Assembly (NCBI GenBank): GCA_022822665.1
Contig: JAJEAR010000042.1
Span: forward strand, 24,431-88,430
Length of the DNA: 64,000 nucleotides
Source: Alphaproteobacteria bacterium
Lineage (GTDB): Bacteria; Pseudomonadota; Alphaproteobacteria; Thalassobaculales; Thalassobaculaceae
Direction of reading: 5' to 3'
Part shown: in pieces, positions 18,270 to 28,189 of the stretch
Numbering within the stretch: the first letter of the stretch is position 1
Layout: each line of letters opens with the position of its first letter
The notes under the pieces: model-generated
Databases searched by the model: none
What the model was told of the DNA's origin: nothing
What the model saw: only the letters and a program-made list of their open reading frames with translations
Position numbers and translations under genes: made by a program

Positions 18270-19472
18270 ATGAAGATTGCCCTGGTCCAGGACCTGCACT
18301 GCGGCGCCGGGTGGCGTGACTTCTCCTTCCTGAAGATCGTGACCGACACCGGTATCGTCGGATACTCGGAATATCTCGAGGGCTTCGGCAGTCCCGGTCT
18401 GACCGGGGTGATCCGCAGGCTGGGCGAACTCGTCATCGGCGAGGACCCGAGACCGGTCGAGGCCGTGGTCACCCGGCTGCGCCTGGTCACCCGGCACGTG
18501 CCGGGCGGCATGGCCGCCCAGGCGATCGCCGCGTTCGAGAACGCGCTCTACGACATCAAGGCCCGTGATCTCGGGGTGCCGGTCGCCGCCCTCTTCGGGG
18601 GTCCGTACCGGACCCGGCTGCCCGTCTACTGGTCGCACTGCGGCACTTTCAGGCTCAATCACCACGAGGCGATGGGTGTGCCACAACCGCGCTCGCTCGA
18701 CGACATCCGCGCGCTCGGCTGCGAGGTCCGCGACAGTGGCGTCAGTTCGCTCAAGACCAACATCTTCCTGTTCGGGGACGGAGAGCCACAGGTCTACATG
18801 CCGGGCTTCGGGCGCACTACCGGCGGCCCGGAACTGAATGCCGAGCCGTGGCTCGTTGACACGATCTGCCGGCAGATGCAGGCGTTCCGCGACGGTGCCG
18901 GCCCGGATATCGGACTGAAGCTCGATCTCAACTTCAACTTCCGCACCGAAGGCTACCTGCGGCTGGCCCGGGCACTGGAGCCGCTAGACCTCGACTGGCT
19001 CGAGCTCGACATCTTCGAGCCCGACGCGCTTGCGCGCATTCGCAGCCGGGCACCGATGTCGATCGCCTCCCTGGAGTCACTGTTCGGCCGGCGCCAGTAC
19101 CGGTCGTACTTCGACGCCGGAGCGGTGGATGTCGCGATCGTGGACGTGCCGTGGAACGGGATCGCCGAGTCGATCCGGATCGCGAACCTCGCCGAGATCC
19201 ACGAGGTCAACGTCGCGGCCCACAATTTCAACGGCCATCTCGGCACGCTGATGGGCGCGCATTTCTGCGCCGCGGTCCCGAATTTCAGGGTGCTGGAAAC
19301 CGATTACGAGGACGTCACCTGGAAGGACAGGATCTTCGATCCTCCGCCGGTGATCGAGAACGGCGAACTCCTCCTTCCGGACACGCCCGGGTGGGGGACC
19401 ACCATCAACGAGGAGGCGCTGGCCGCCCATCCGCCGGCCAACCGCTTGTGGATCGGAAGCCGGGACGGGTAA
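18270..19472 (+). CDS. mandelate racemase/muconate lactonizing enzyme family protein
   Basis: A 400-residue enolase-superfamily enzyme. Metal ligands are visible at the ends of successive barrel strands: D219 (L-K-L-D-L-N), E245 (W-L-E-L-D) and E269 (A-S-L-E-S). General acid/base candidates are K162 (S-L-K-T-N) and H318 (A-A-H-N-F). The N-terminal capping domain includes G-F-G-S-P. Family chemistry is abstraction of a proton alpha to a carboxylate (dehydration, racemisation or cycloisomerisation); the sugar acid used cannot be told. ATG 18270 follows GGGGACGGCCTG. Divergently transcribed from the MFS gene, which may import its substrate. Confidence 0.86.
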   Translation: MKIALVQDLHCGAGWRDFSFLKIVTDTGIVGYSEYLEGFGSPGLTGVIRRLGELVIGEDPRPVEAVVTRLRLVTRHVPGGMAAQAIAAFENALYDIKARDLGVPVAALFGGPYRTRLPVYWSHCGTFRLNHHEAMGVPQPRSLDDIRALGCEVRDSGVSSLKTNIFLFGDGEPQVYMPGFGRTTGGPELNAEPWLVDTICRQMQAFRDGAGPDIGLKLDLNFNFRTEGYLRLARALEPLDLDWLELDIFEPDALARIRSRAPMSIASLESLFGRRQYRSYFDAGAVDVAIVDVPWNGIAESIRIANLAEIHEVNVAAHNFNGHLGTLMGAHFCAAVPNFRVLETDYEDVTWKDRIFDPPPVIENGELLLPDTPGWGTTINEEALAAHPPANRLWIGSRDG

Positions 19473-19489
19473 CCGTCCCGCGGCGAAGC

Positions 19490-20548
19490 CTACGGGTAGG
19501 CGATGCGCATGAACGCGACGCGCTGTGACCTCGCCTGTCCCGTCCCGCCCTCGCGGGTCACCGTGACCTCGCCCCGGTAGGCGCCCGGCCGGAGCGTTCC
19601 GTCACTCACCTGCACACCGACAGCGAGCCAGATCCGCGGCTGGTCGTCCGTGGCGCGTTCCGACCTGAGCGCAACCGGCTGGCCCGACGGGTCGGTGAGC
19701 CGCATCGAGATCAGGTCGTCCTTGCGCAGCCCGGCAATCTCGGTCCAGAAGGCGAGCGAGTTCGCTCCGGGGGCAAACAGTGTCTGCGTGAGCTTGCCGG
19801 AGCGGATGGCGGCGGCATCCGGAACGGTGTCGGAGAACCCGACATTGTGGATGATCGCCGAGCGGTAGGGCAGCCGGTCCAGCACCTGTCGCTGCCACAG
19901 CGGTGCGCGGCCGATCGTGCAGCTGCGTGCGCCGGACACGCCGGTGAACGGATCGATCACGCGGTTCTGGTACAGCACGCCGAAATGCAGGTGCGGGAAG
20001 TTCGTGTACCCGGACAGGCCAACGTCGGCGATGTGGGTCCCGGAACGCACCGTCTGGCCCGGGTTGACCCGCACGCTGCCCCTTTGCAGGTGACAGTAGG
20101 TCGAGGTCCAGCCCGTTGCATGGTCGATGATGACGGCGTTGCCGCACTGGCGTTGCGCGACATCGGGGGAGTCGGGCCGGCCCTGCGGGATGTCCGGCAT
20201 CTCGTCGCGGATTGCGCGCACGATGCCGTCGGCCGCCGCCCGGACCGCGACACCTTCCCCGATCCTGGCGAAATGCGCCAGCGCGATGTCGGTCCCCTTG
20301 TGCCCGTCGTGCGTCATCGATCCGCAGCCGAAGTCCGCGGTGCCGGGACCGGGATCCAGGTCCACGTACTTGAAGACCCAGCAGTCGATGCCCGGTTCGC
20401 AGTCGATCGGCAGGTCGAAGGCGATCGGCGGGGCATCGATGCCTTCCGGCATCGGCGCGACGATCGCATGTGGCTCCGAGGCCGAGACGGACGCGCCTGC
20501 CACCAGGACCGCGAGCAGGGCCGCTGCCGCGATTGGGCGGGTGTTCAT
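19490..20548 (-). CDS. exported M23-family metallopeptidase
   Basis: A 352-residue protein with a clear signal peptide ([17 protein letters not shown]) and an M23/LytM domain: H83 and D87 in G-H-K-G-T-D-I-A, H153, and P-H-L-H-F-G (H186, H188), so the zinc site is complete. The C-terminal third (about residues 230-352) is beta-rich and of unknown function. The family cleaves peptidoglycan peptide bridges in the periplasm. The ATG overlaps the rfbA stop (ATGA, 20545-20548), making it the last gene of the dTDP-rhamnose operon, an unusual partnership. Confidence 0.9.
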   Translation of the reverse strand: MNTRPIAAAALLAVLVAGASVSASEPHAIVAPMPEGIDAPPIAFDLPIDCEPGIDCWVFKYVDLDPGPGTADFGCGSMTHDGHKGTDIALAHFARIGEGVAVRAAADGIVRAIRDEMPDIPQGRPDSPDVAQRQCGNAVIIDHATGWTSTYCHLQRGSVRVNPGQTVRSGTHIADVGLSGYTNFPHLHFGVLYQNRVIDPFTGVSGARSCTIGRAPLWQRQVLDRLPYRSAIIHNVGFSDTVPDAAAIRSGKLTQTLFAPGANSLAFWTEIAGLRKDDLISMRLTDPSGQPVALRSERATDDQPRIWLAVGVQVSDGTLRPGAYRGEVTVTREGGTGQARSQRVAFMRIAYP

Positions 20549-21423
20549 GACAGGTCTCCACGTCCGACGAGCGAGAGCAGGTATTCTCCGTAACCACTTT
20601 TCCTGAGCGGGGCCGCGAGCCTGCGCATCTGCTCGTCATCGATGAACCCCATGTGCAGGGCCACCTCCTCGACACAGGCAATCTTGAGCCCCTGGCGGTC
20701 CTCCACCGTGCGCACGAACTCCGATGCCGCCATCAGCGCATGATGGGTGCCGGTGTCGAGCCACGCGAAACCCCGGCCGAGGCGTTCGACCCGCAGTGCC
20801 CCGCGTTCGAGGTAGATGCGGTTGACGTCGGTGATCTCGAGTTCCCCGCGATGCGAGGGCCGGACGTCGCGGGCGATGTCGAGGACCGCGTTGTCGTAGA
20901 AGTACAACCCCGTCACCGCCCAGTTGGACTCCGGGCTCTGCGGTTTTTCGACAATGCTCCGGGCCCGCCCCTCCTCGTCGAACGACACCACGCCATAGCG
21001 TTCGGGGTCCCTCGTGTAGTAGCCGAACACCGTCGCACCGTCCGTGCACGCCGCGGCCGCCTGCAGTTTCTCGGTGAGACCGTGGCCATGGAAGATGTTG
21101 TCGCCCAGGATGAGGCAGCAGGGATCGTTGCCGACGAAGTTCCGGCCGATGATGAAGGCCTGGGCCAGCCCGTCCGGCGACGGCTGAACGGCGAAACTGA
21201 TGCTGATGCCCCAGTGCGACCCGTCGCCGAGCAGGGCCTGGAACTGTTCCTGGTCCTCCGGGGTGGTGATCACCAGGATGTCCCGGATGCCGGCCAGCAT
21301 CAGCGTGCTCAGCGGGTAGTAGATCATCGGCTTGTCATAGACGGGCAGCAGCTGTTTCGACACCGTGACGGTCAGCGGGTAGAGGCGTGTGCCGGACCCC
21401 CCGGCAAGGATGATCCCCTTCAT
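20545..21423 (-). CDS. rfbA: glucose-1-phosphate thymidylyltransferase
   Basis: First enzyme of dTDP-L-rhamnose synthesis: dTTP + glucose-1-phosphate to dTDP-glucose. 292 residues starting [16 protein letters not shown] (nucleotide-binding loop), with Y-D-K-P-M-I-Y-Y-P and L-G-D-N-I-F-H-G. The ATG at 21423 overlaps the rfbD stop by 4 bp; the open frame extending further upstream is not part of the protein. Confidence 0.96.
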   Translation of the reverse strand: MKGIILAGGSGTRLYPLTVTVSKQLLPVYDKPMIYYPLSTLMLAGIRDILVITTPEDQEQFQALLGDGSHWGISISFAVQPSPDGLAQAFIIGRNFVGNDPCCLILGDNIFHGHGLTEKLQAAAACTDGATVFGYYTRDPERYGVVSFDEEGRARSIVEKPQSPESNWAVTGLYFYDNAVLDIARDVRPSHRGELEITDVNRIYLERGALRVERLGRGFAWLDTGTHHALMAASEFVRTVEDRQGLKIACVEEVALHMGFIDDEQMRRLAAPLRKSGYGEYLLSLVGRGDLS

Positions 21424-22328
21424 CGCAGGCTTTCTCCCTCGACACTGCCCTGTTCCAGCAACCCGTCCAGCACCCGGGAAAGGCTCGCCGTCCACTGCGG
21501 CCGCTCGGGTCCGACCAGCCGGTCGATCCTGGTGCAGTCAAGGCTCGAATTGGCCGGCCGGCGCGCGGCGGTGGGCCAGGCGCTGGTTGGAACCGGATCA
21601 ACCCGTGGCCGGCGTCCGGTGACGGTTGCGGCGCGCTCGACGATCGCCTGTGCCAGGCCGTGCCAGCTGGTCCGCCCCCTGGCCGTGTAGTGGAAGGTTC
21701 CCCAGTCGGTGAACCCCTGGTCGAGGATGCGCCCGGCGACGCACAGCGACGCGGCCGCGATGTCCCCGGCCCAGGTCGGGGCCCCGTGCTGGTCGTCGAC
21801 CACCTGCAGCACGTCGCGTTCGCCTGCGAGCCGCAGCATGGTTCGCACGAAATTGGCGCCGTGGGCCGCATAGACCCACGACGTGCGCATGACGACGTGA
21901 CGCTCCAGCAGGTCCGCGACCGCACGCTCGCCGGCGAGCTTGCTGCGGCCGTAGACCCCGACGGGATTGGGCGGATCGGACTCCAGGTAGGGGCGCGATC
22001 CCGATCCGTCGAACACGTAGTCGGTGGAAAGGTGGATCAGCGCGACGCCGCGCCCGGCACATTCACGCGCCACGATCGCGGCACCGCCCTCGTTGACGGC
22101 GAAGGCGGCGTCCCGGTCGGTTTCGGCCCGGTCAACCGCAGTGTAGGCGGCCGAATTGATCACGACTTCGGGCCGGTGCCGATCCAGCGCCCGGCGAACC
22201 GACGCGGTGTCGGTGACATCGAGCCCGGTCCGGGACTCGGCGGTTACCCGCAGTCCGGCAAGACCGTCGCGCAGGGCCAGTTCCCTGCCGACCTGCCCGC
22301 CGCCACCGGTCACGAGCACACGCGGCAT
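21420..22328 (-). CDS. rfbD: dTDP-4-dehydrorhamnose reductase
   Basis: Last step of dTDP-L-rhamnose synthesis (NAD(P)H reduction at C4). 302 residues: nucleotide-binding [19 protein letters not shown] (the typical RmlD S-T-D-Y-V-F-D-G), and active-site Y-G-R-S-K. ATG at 22328 overlaps the rfbB stop by one base (TGATG). Confidence 0.95.
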   Translation of the reverse strand: MPRVLVTGGGGQVGRELALRDGLAGLRVTAESRTGLDVTDTASVRRALDRHRPEVVINSAAYTAVDRAETDRDAAFAVNEGGAAIVARECAGRGVALIHLSTDYVFDGSGSRPYLESDPPNPVGVYGRSKLAGERAVADLLERHVVMRTSWVYAAHGANFVRTMLRLAGERDVLQVVDDQHGAPTWAGDIAAASLCVAGRILDQGFTDWGTFHYTARGRTSWHGLAQAIVERAATVTGRRPRVDPVPTSAWPTAARRPANSSLDCTRIDRLVGPERPQWTASLSRVLDGLLEQGSVEGESLR

Positions 22329-23398
22329 CAGCCCCGCGTCCCCAGCCGTCCGCCGGCATAGCGGGTCTCCAGGATCGCCTGCCACCAGTCACGGTTCTCG
22401 ATGTACCAGCACACGGTCCTGCGCAGTCCGGACTGAAAGTTCTCGCGCGGACTCCAGCCGAGTTCGTTCTCCAGCTTCGTGCAGTCGATTGCGTAGCGGA
22501 AGTCGTGCCCGGGCCTGTCGGTGACGAACTCGATGCGCTCGAGGTGCGAGGCCCCGTCCGCCGACGGCGCGAGTTCGTCGAGCAGGCGGCATATGCCGGT
22601 CACGACGTCGATGTTCCGCAGTTCGCTGCCCCCGCCGACGTTGTAGCTCTCCCCGGTCCGGCCTCGCGAGAGGATCTGCCAGAGCGCGCGGGCGTGGTCC
22701 TCGACATGCAGCCAGTCGCGGACGTTCTCGCCGGATCCGTAGACCGGGAAGGGCTCGCCGGCCAGCCCCTTGATGATCATGAGCGGGATCAGCTTTTCCG
22801 GAAACTGGTTCGGTCCGTAGTTGTTCGAGCAGTTGCTGAGCACGACCGGGAGATCCCAGGTCTCGTGCCAGGCCCTGACGAGGTGATCGGAAGCGGCCTT
22901 GCTGGCGGCGTAGGGTGAGCGCGGCGCGTAGGGGGTTTCTTCGGTGAAGGCGGGGTCACCGGTTGCGAGCGACCCGAACACCTCGTCGGTCGAGATCTGG
23001 TGGAAACGGAAGCGCGACCGGGCTCCGGTTCCGAGCCCGGTCCAGTAGGCGCGCGCCGCCTCGAGCAGGGTGTAGGTGCCGGTGATGTTGGTGCTGATGA
23101 AATCGTCCGGGCCATCGATCGAGCGATCGACATGGCTTTCCGCCGCCAGGTGCATGATGGCATCCGGGCGGTGGCGTTCCAGGATGTCGGCAAGCGCCTC
23201 GCGGTTGCGGATATCGGCGTGCTCGAAACCGTAGAGCGGCGACGCGTCCACCCCGGCCAGCGAGGAGGGGCTGGCGGCGTAGGTCAGGGCGTCGACATTG
23301 ACCACTCGCACACCGACGTCACCGACCAGGTGGCGGATGACGGCCGAGCCGATGAAACCTGCGCCACCGGTGACCAGGACGGTCCCGATTTCGCTCAT
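22328..23398 (-). CDS. rfbB: dTDP-glucose 4,6-dehydratase
   Basis: Converts dTDP-glucose to dTDP-4-keto-6-deoxyglucose. 356 residues, extended SDR: T-G-G-A-G-F-I-G-S-A-V-I-R, T-D-E-V-F-G, the catalytic Y-A-A-S-K, and N-C-S-N-N-Y-G-P-N-Q-F-P-E-K-L-I-P. Start overlaps the rfbC stop by 4 bp (ATGA, 23395-23398). Confidence 0.96.
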   Translation of the reverse strand: MSEIGTVLVTGGAGFIGSAVIRHLVGDVGVRVVNVDALTYAASPSSLAGVDASPLYGFEHADIRNREALADILERHRPDAIMHLAAESHVDRSIDGPDDFISTNITGTYTLLEAARAYWTGLGTGARSRFRFHQISTDEVFGSLATGDPAFTEETPYAPRSPYAASKAASDHLVRAWHETWDLPVVLSNCSNNYGPNQFPEKLIPLMIIKGLAGEPFPVYGSGENVRDWLHVEDHARALWQILSRGRTGESYNVGGGSELRNIDVVTGICRLLDELAPSADGASHLERIEFVTDRPGHDFRYAIDCTKLENELGWSPRENFQSGLRRTVCWYIENRDWWQAILETRYAGGRLGTRG

Positions 23399-23964
23399 CC
23401 CCCGGGTCCGAAACTGAAGTACGCCCGGGCATCGGCGAGTGTCGGGTAGACGGTATCCTTCTGTGACAGTACCGGATCACCGCCGTCGAGCGGCCAGGGG
23501 ATCGAAAGGTCGGGATCGTTCCAGATGATTCCTGCCTCGTGGTCCGGCGAGTAGGGTGCTGTCACCTTGTACAGGACCTCGGTGTCGGGCTCGATGGTGC
23601 AAAAGCCGTGGGCAAACCCTGCCGGGATCAGCAACTGGTTCCACTCCTCGGCACTGAGGGTCCGCGCGACGTACCGCCCGAAGGTGGGAGAGCCGTGACG
23701 GATGTCAACCGCGACATCGTAGATGGCGCCGCGGGCGACGCGGACCAGCTTGTCCTGGGCAAACGGGGGGATCTGGAAGTGCAGCCCGCGGAGCGTTCCG
23801 ACGGTTGCCGACATCGAGTGGTTGTCCTGGCAGAACTCGAGCGCAATGCCGTTCTCGGCCAGGCTGGCGGCGTTGTAGGTTTCGGAAAAGAAGCCCCGGT
23901 GATCGCCGAACCGGCGGGGGCGGAGGACCAGCACCCCCGGGATCTCGGTCTGCTCCAGATGCAC
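23395..23964 (-). CDS. rfbC: dTDP-4-dehydrorhamnose 3,5-epimerase
   Basis: First gene of the operon. 189 residues, cupin fold: R-G-L-H-F-Q carries the catalytic His, and K-V-T-A-P-Y-S-P the catalytic Tyr region; F-S-E-T-Y-N and Q-D-N-H-S are also typical. Epimerises C3 and C5 of the keto sugar. The promoter must lie in the roughly 150 bases separating it from the divergent glycosyltransferase; I see no clear hexamers. Confidence 0.95.
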   Translation of the reverse strand: MHLEQTEIPGVLVLRPRRFGDHRGFFSETYNAASLAENGIALEFCQDNHSMSATVGTLRGLHFQIPPFAQDKLVRVARGAIYDVAVDIRHGSPTFGRYVARTLSAEEWNQLLIPAGFAHGFCTIEPDTEVLYKVTAPYSPDHEAGIIWNDPDLSIPWPLDGGDPVLSQKDTVYPTLADARAYFSFGPGG

Positions 23965-24112
23965 GGCGCCGCCTGTCAGTCAGTGGCATTCGGCGCGCTC
24001 TTATCACTTCCGTGACGGTGCCGCAATCGCCAACGGGCCGCAGGCCATGGTAGGGTCAAGGGCCGGTACCGCCGCTTCACGGCGCCTGAGACCGGTTCGG
24101 TTGGAGGGGACG

Positions 24113-25069
24113 GTGAACCCACGGGCGGCGCAGGTTTCCACCGGGGACGTCGCGCCGACGCGGCGTTGGGCAACGGCCTGCAGCGTGGTTCTGGTGTCGT
24201 ACCGGACCGGACCGGTCCTGCTCGAATGCCTGGCGTCGGTGTTGCGCCAGGATGCCGTGCGGGAAGTGGTCCTCGTCGACAATGGCAACCCGCCCGAACT
24301 TGTGGCCGAGGTCGGCCGTCTTGCCGCTGCCGATACCCGTCTCGTGGTGATCACCGGACACGGCAACGTCGGGTTCGCACGCGGCTGCAACCTGGGGGTT
24401 GCCCGGACCACCCGGCCGACCCTGCTGCTGCTCAATCCTGACGCGGTGCTCGGGCCCGGCGTGATCCGGGCGGCCCTCGACGCGCTCGCCGGGCGCGAGG
24501 ATGTGGCGCTGGCAACCGTCCGGCTTCTCAACACGGACGGGACCGAACAGCGCGGCTGCCGTCGCAACCTGCTCACGCCGTGGAACTGCGTGGTGGAGCA
24601 GCTGCGGCTCGCCAGCCTGGTCCCGGGGCTGTCGGGGGTCAATCTCAACACCGCGCCGGTCCCCGAACACCCGGTGGAGGTGCCGTGCATTTCCGGGGCG
24701 TTCATGCTCATGCCGCGGGCCACCTGGGAGCGCACCGGGGGCATGGACGAGGGGTATTTCCTGCATGTGGAGGATGTCGATTTCTGCCTGCGGTTACGGC
24801 GGGACGGGGGCCGGATCCTCTACATTCCGGGCATCAGCGTGACCCACGTGCAGGGAACGAGCCGGGCCAGTCCGCTGCTGGTCGAGTGGCACAAGGCGCG
24901 AAGCCTCGTGCGGTACTTCTTCATCCACTTCCGGTCGGGCTGGCAGGCGCCGGCCGTGGCGCTGATCGCGGTCCTGGCGCAGCTGAGGTTCCTCGCGATT
25001 GCTCCGGTGCGCACGCTCCTGTGGATGCTCCGTAAACGCCGCGGCGCTCACCCGCCCGCGGCGCGGTAG
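24113..25069 (+). CDS. family 2 glycosyltransferase, probable rhamnosyltransferase
   Basis: A 318-residue GT2 protein: [34 protein letters not shown], and the acceptor-side motif [14 protein letters not shown], the layout of WbbL/RfbF-type rhamnosyltransferases. A C-terminal hydrophobic stretch may contact the membrane. GTG 24113 is taken as the start because GGAGGGG lies just ahead; an ATG at 24047 has none. Divergent from the dTDP-rhamnose operon, which likely supplies its sugar donor. Its end overlaps the convergent acyl-CoA ligase by 22 bp. Confidence 0.85.
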   Translation: MNPRAAQVSTGDVAPTRRWATACSVVLVSYRTGPVLLECLASVLRQDAVREVVLVDNGNPPELVAEVGRLAAADTRLVVITGHGNVGFARGCNLGVARTTRPTLLLLNPDAVLGPGVIRAALDALAGREDVALATVRLLNTDGTEQRGCRRNLLTPWNCVVEQLRLASLVPGLSGVNLNTAPVPEHPVEVPCISGAFMLMPRATWERTGGMDEGYFLHVEDVDFCLRLRRDGGRILYIPGISVTHVQGTSRASPLLVEWHKARSLVRYFFIHFRSGWQAPAVALIAVLAQLRFLAIAPVRTLLWMLRKRRGAHPPAAR

Positions 25070-26592
25070 CGGTCACGCAGCAGGCGCTTGTAGAGCTTGC
25101 CGTTCTCCTGTCTCGGCAGGGCATCGTCGAAGTCGATCGAGCGCGGGCACTTGACCCGGCTCAGCCGCTCGCGGCACCAGGCGATCAGTTCCGCCTCGAG
25201 CGCGGGCCCGGCCACGGCCATGTCGACCGGGTGGACCACCGCCTTGACCGACTCGCCGAACTCCTCGTCGGGCACTCCGATCACGGCTGCATCCAGGACG
25301 CACGGGTGTCCGAGGAGCAGGTTCTCGACCTCCTGCGGGTAGATGTTGACCCCGCCGGTTATGATCATGTTCGCCTTGCGGTCTGTGAGGTACAGGTAGC
25401 CGTCCGCGTCGACGTAGCCGACGTCGCCCAGGGTGCTCCAGCCGCTGGCGGTTCGCGATGACCGGGTCTTTTCGGGGTCGTTGTGATAGGAGAACTCGGG
25501 TCCGTTGGCGAAGTACACCACGCCCTCGGTACCGTGCGGCACTTCGACGCCCTCATCGTCACAGATGCGCAGTTCGCCGATGATGGCGCGTCCGACCGAA
25601 CCCGGATGATCCAGCCATTCCTGCGAGTTGATGAGGGTCAGGCCATTGCCTTCCGACCCGGCGTAGTACTCGAGGATGATCGGTCCGAACCAGTCGATCA
25701 TGGCGCGCTTGACGTGTTGGGGACACGGTGCCGCTGCGTGGATGGCGCACCGCAGGCTCGAAAGGTCCCGCCTGGTGCGACTGGTCCGGGGAAGGCGCAG
25801 CATGCGGATGAACATGGTCGGGACCCACTGTGCGTGGGTGACGCGGTAGTGCTCGATCAGTCGCAGGCATTCCCCGGCATCGAACCGCTCCATCACCACG
25901 ATGGTTCCGCCGAAGCGCATGACCCGCATGCAGAACATCAGGGGTGCGGCGTGGTAGAGCGGGGCCGGTGAGAGGTAGACGGTTCCGGCATCGAACCCGA
26001 ACAGCCGGGCCGCGAGAACGTAGCCCGGTGACGGAATGCCGAACGGGCCGTCGGGCAGGGCCCTCAGGATCCCTTTGGGTCGGCCGGTGGTGCCCGACGA
26101 GTACGGCATCTCCACACCTTCCGACTGGTCGCTGACCGGGTGTGCCGGCATCGCCCCGAGCGCGGCATCCAGGTCCGCGTAGCCCGGCACGCCGGGCGCG
26201 ATGGCGAACCGGGCGGTCGCGGGTATTGTGGCGAGATCGAGGCGCTTGGCCGTTGCCCCGAGGCCGGGCGAGGTCACCAGCATTTTCGAACCGGAGTCGC
26301 GCAGGATGTAGTTGACCTCGTCCGGGGTGAGATGGGTGGGGATCGGGACAATCCGCAGGCCGGCCCGCTGGGCGCCCCAGGCAAGAACGAGGTAGTCGAG
26401 GCAGTTCTCGAGCAGCAGTGCTATCCGGTCGCCCGACGTGATCCCGAGTGACCGGACAAGATGCGCGAATCGGTTGGACCGTGCCTCGAGACCGGCAAAG
26501 TCCAGCGAGGCGCCCGAACCCCCCATGATCAGTGCCGGGCGGTTGGGAGTGAGTTCGGCATGGATGCCGGCATGCATCGGGGCAATGGTCAT
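25048..26592 (-). CDS. AMP-forming acyl-CoA synthetase
   Basis: A 514-residue ANL-superfamily ligase: [18 protein letters not shown] (adenylate site), [18 protein letters not shown], and the catalytic lysine in Q-E-N-G-K-L-Y-K. Carboxylate + ATP + CoA to acyl-CoA. The frame stays open to 27051, but that part overlaps the divergent NTPase gene; the family-consistent start is ATG 26592 with AGGA about nine bases upstream. Substrate unknown. Confidence 0.86.
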   Translation of the reverse strand: MTIAPMHAGIHAELTPNRPALIMGGSGASLDFAGLEARSNRFAHLVRSLGITSGDRIALLLENCLDYLVLAWGAQRAGLRIVPIPTHLTPDEVNYILRDSGSKMLVTSPGLGATAKRLDLATIPATARFAIAPGVPGYADLDAALGAMPAHPVSDQSEGVEMPYSSGTTGRPKGILRALPDGPFGIPSPGYVLAARLFGFDAGTVYLSPAPLYHAAPLMFCMRVMRFGGTIVVMERFDAGECLRLIEHYRVTHAQWVPTMFIRMLRLPRTSRTRRDLSSLRCAIHAAAPCPQHVKRAMIDWFGPIILEYYAGSEGNGLTLINSQEWLDHPGSVGRAIIGELRICDDEGVEVPHGTEGVVYFANGPEFSYHNDPEKTRSSRTASGWSTLGDVGYVDADGYLYLTDRKANMIITGGVNIYPQEVENLLLGHPCVLDAAVIGVPDEEFGESVKAVVHPVDMAVAGPALEAELIAWCRERLSRVKCPRSIDFDDALPRQENGKLYKRLLRDRYRAAGG

Positions 26593-26845
26593 CTGTGCGG
26601 TCCTGCTGTGGCCTGAATGGAACGGCTGCGTACAGATGGTGCTGCGCAAGGCGCGGATTACGGCATACCGGCCGCTGACCGCGTCCGGCGAGGATACACC
26701 CGGACCACGAAGGGACCCACGGCAAACGGGGCCGATTGTGTCCCGGCTGGTGGTACAGGAACCTGGCAGCCGGTGCAGCAGTGGGCCCTGCGAAAGGCTG
26801 GCCAGCTGGATGGCACAACGGAATGCGACTCGCACGAAAACAGGG

Positions 26846-26874
26846 TTGACAACCATTTTGTAGCCAACCATATT
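26846..26874 (+). promoter_or_regulatory. sigma70-type promoter for the NTPase pair
   Basis: TTGACA at 26846-26851, a 17-base spacer, then CATATT at 26869-26874. The -35 is a perfect consensus and the -10 matches at four of six positions. It lies inside the 15-bp repeat array, about 50-75 bases upstream of the NTPase ATG at 26921. Inferred from sequence only. Confidence 0.6.
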
Positions 26875-26907
26875 GATGCCAACCATATTGATGCCAACTA
26901 TATTGTT
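26848..26907 (+). repeat. four tandem 15-bp repeats over the promoter
   Basis: Units at 26848-26862, 26863-26877, 26878-26892 and 26893-26907. The second and third are identical (GCCAACCATATTGAT); the fourth differs at three positions and the first at four or five. The array is strikingly AT-rich against the surrounding DNA, overlaps the -35/-10 hexamers and ends 13 bases before the NTPase start codon, with GGGAGA directly after it as ribosome binding site. Probable operator array or a slipped-strand expression switch. Confidence 0.85.
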
Positions 26908-26920
26908 GGGAGATGATTTG

Positions 26921-28168
26921 ATGCGAAAAGGCGGGAGCAACTGGGTCGACGGAGAGAACTTCTTCGACCGCGACACGGAGCTCGAAGCGCTGGAAGAGCG
27001 GGTGCGGGAGGGAACCCATACCCTGCTGACCGCACAGCGCCGCATGGGCAAGACGAGCCTGGTGCGGGAACTGCAGCGCCGGCTGGCCGAAACCGGAGAA
27101 TTTGAGGTCGTATTCGTCGATCTGGAAGGGGCCTTTGACCCGGCCGATGCGATTGCCGAAATCGGGGTTCAGGCAAGGCCCGTCCACGCGGCGTGGGATC
27201 AGATCAAGAACCGCTTCGCCAACCTGTTGAGAAACGCCGGCGACCGGATCGAGGAACTGTCGGTTGCGGACCTGAAGGTGACGCTGCGGGCCGGGATCGG
27301 TGTGGGGAATTGGGCGCAAAGAGGCGACACGATCCTTGCGGCCCTGTCGGAGAGCGGCCGGCCGGTCGTGCTTGCGATCGACGAGTTGCCGATACTCGTC
27401 AACCGGCTGCTGAAGGACGAGACGGGACAGGTGACACCTGCCGGCAAGCGGGAAGTTGAAGCGTTCCTGAGCTGGTTGCGCAAGGCGGGACAGGACCATC
27501 GTAACCGGGTCATGATGATCCTGTCGGGCAGTGTGAGCCTGGAGCCCCTGCTGGAACAGGCCGGGCTCAGCGCCCAGGCCAACATCTTTCCGCCCTTCGA
27601 CCTGAAACCCTGGAGCGAGGAAACAGCCGTATCCTGCCTGGAGGCGCTTGCCCGATCCTATGGGGTCGGTCTGGGACCGGAGGTCGGCAGGGATATGTGC
27701 CGCAGGCTGCGTTGCTGCATTCCGCACCATGTCCAGATGTTCTTCGACAGGTTGCACGAACATCTTCGGCGCGCCGGGCGGAAGGACGCCTCGCTCGAAG
27801 ATGTCGATAAGGTCTATGTGCAGGAGATGCAGGGCGTGCGGGGCCAGGTCGACCTGCAGCACTACGAGGGCCGGCTGGCAACGGTCCTCGGGCGAGCGGG
27901 GTACACGGTTGCGCTGGAAATTCTGACGGCAACGGCAGTCAAAGGCGATATCACCACGGAAACGATCAACAGATATCGCAATGACTTCATGACGCGCGAC
28001 GCGCATGACGGATGTGGCGCGCCCGCATTCGACCATGTGCTGCACGTGCTGCAGCACGACGGTTATCTGGAACCGAATGACGGCGGTTACCGGTTCGTCT
28101 CCGGTCTGCTCGAGGATTGGTGGCGTGGGCGCTACGGGCAGAGCTTCGTGCCCGTGTTTGACCGGTAA
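26921..28168 (+). CDS. P-loop NTPase (archaeal-ATPase/STAND-like), first gene of a two-gene island
   Basis: 415 residues. Starts [15 protein letters not shown], the usual entry to an ATPase_2/AAA-type domain. The Walker A loop is A-Q-R-R-M-G-K-T-S (residues 38-46; the first Gly is Ala), Walker B is V-V-L-A-I-D-E-L (D154-E155), and I-L-S-G-S-V (200-205) fits sensor 1. Residues from about 330 form a winged-helix-like region ending [14 protein letters not shown], the tail common in this ATPase type. ATG 26921 has GGGAGA eight bases ahead; longer in-frame ATGs fall inside the repeats. 21 bases separate it from the TPR-NTPase gene, so they are one operon. Role unknown; a signalling or defence NTPase is inferred. 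Confidence 0.85.
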   Translation: MRKGGSNWVDGENFFDRDTELEALEERVREGTHTLLTAQRRMGKTSLVRELQRRLAETGEFEVVFVDLEGAFDPADAIAEIGVQARPVHAAWDQIKNRFANLLRNAGDRIEELSVADLKVTLRAGIGVGNWAQRGDTILAALSESGRPVVLAIDELPILVNRLLKDETGQVTPAGKREVEAFLSWLRKAGQDHRNRVMMILSGSVSLEPLLEQAGLSAQANIFPPFDLKPWSEETAVSCLEALARSYGVGLGPEVGRDMCRRLRCCIPHHVQMFFDRLHEHLRRAGRKDASLEDVDKVYVQEMQGVRGQVDLQHYEGRLATVLGRAGYTVALEILTATAVKGDITTETINRYRNDFMTRDAHDGCGAPAFDHVLHVLQHDGYLEPNDGGYRFVSGLLEDWWRGRYGQSFVPVFDR

Positions 28169-28189
28169 CAAAAAGCGGGAGCCGGATCG

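Larger units (their letters stand above)
26593..26920. other. 328-bp divergent intergenic region with repeats and promoter
   Basis: Separates the acyl-CoA ligase (minus) from the NTPase pair (plus). The left 250 bases show no gene. The right end becomes AT-rich and carries four tandem 15-bp repeats and a consensus promoter (listed separately). The ligase promoter should also lie here, but I cannot point to it. Confidence 0.7.

Noticed and set aside
26848..26907. Possible CRISPR array
   Set aside because: Repeat units are 15 bp and directly adjacent with no spacers, and there are no cas genes.
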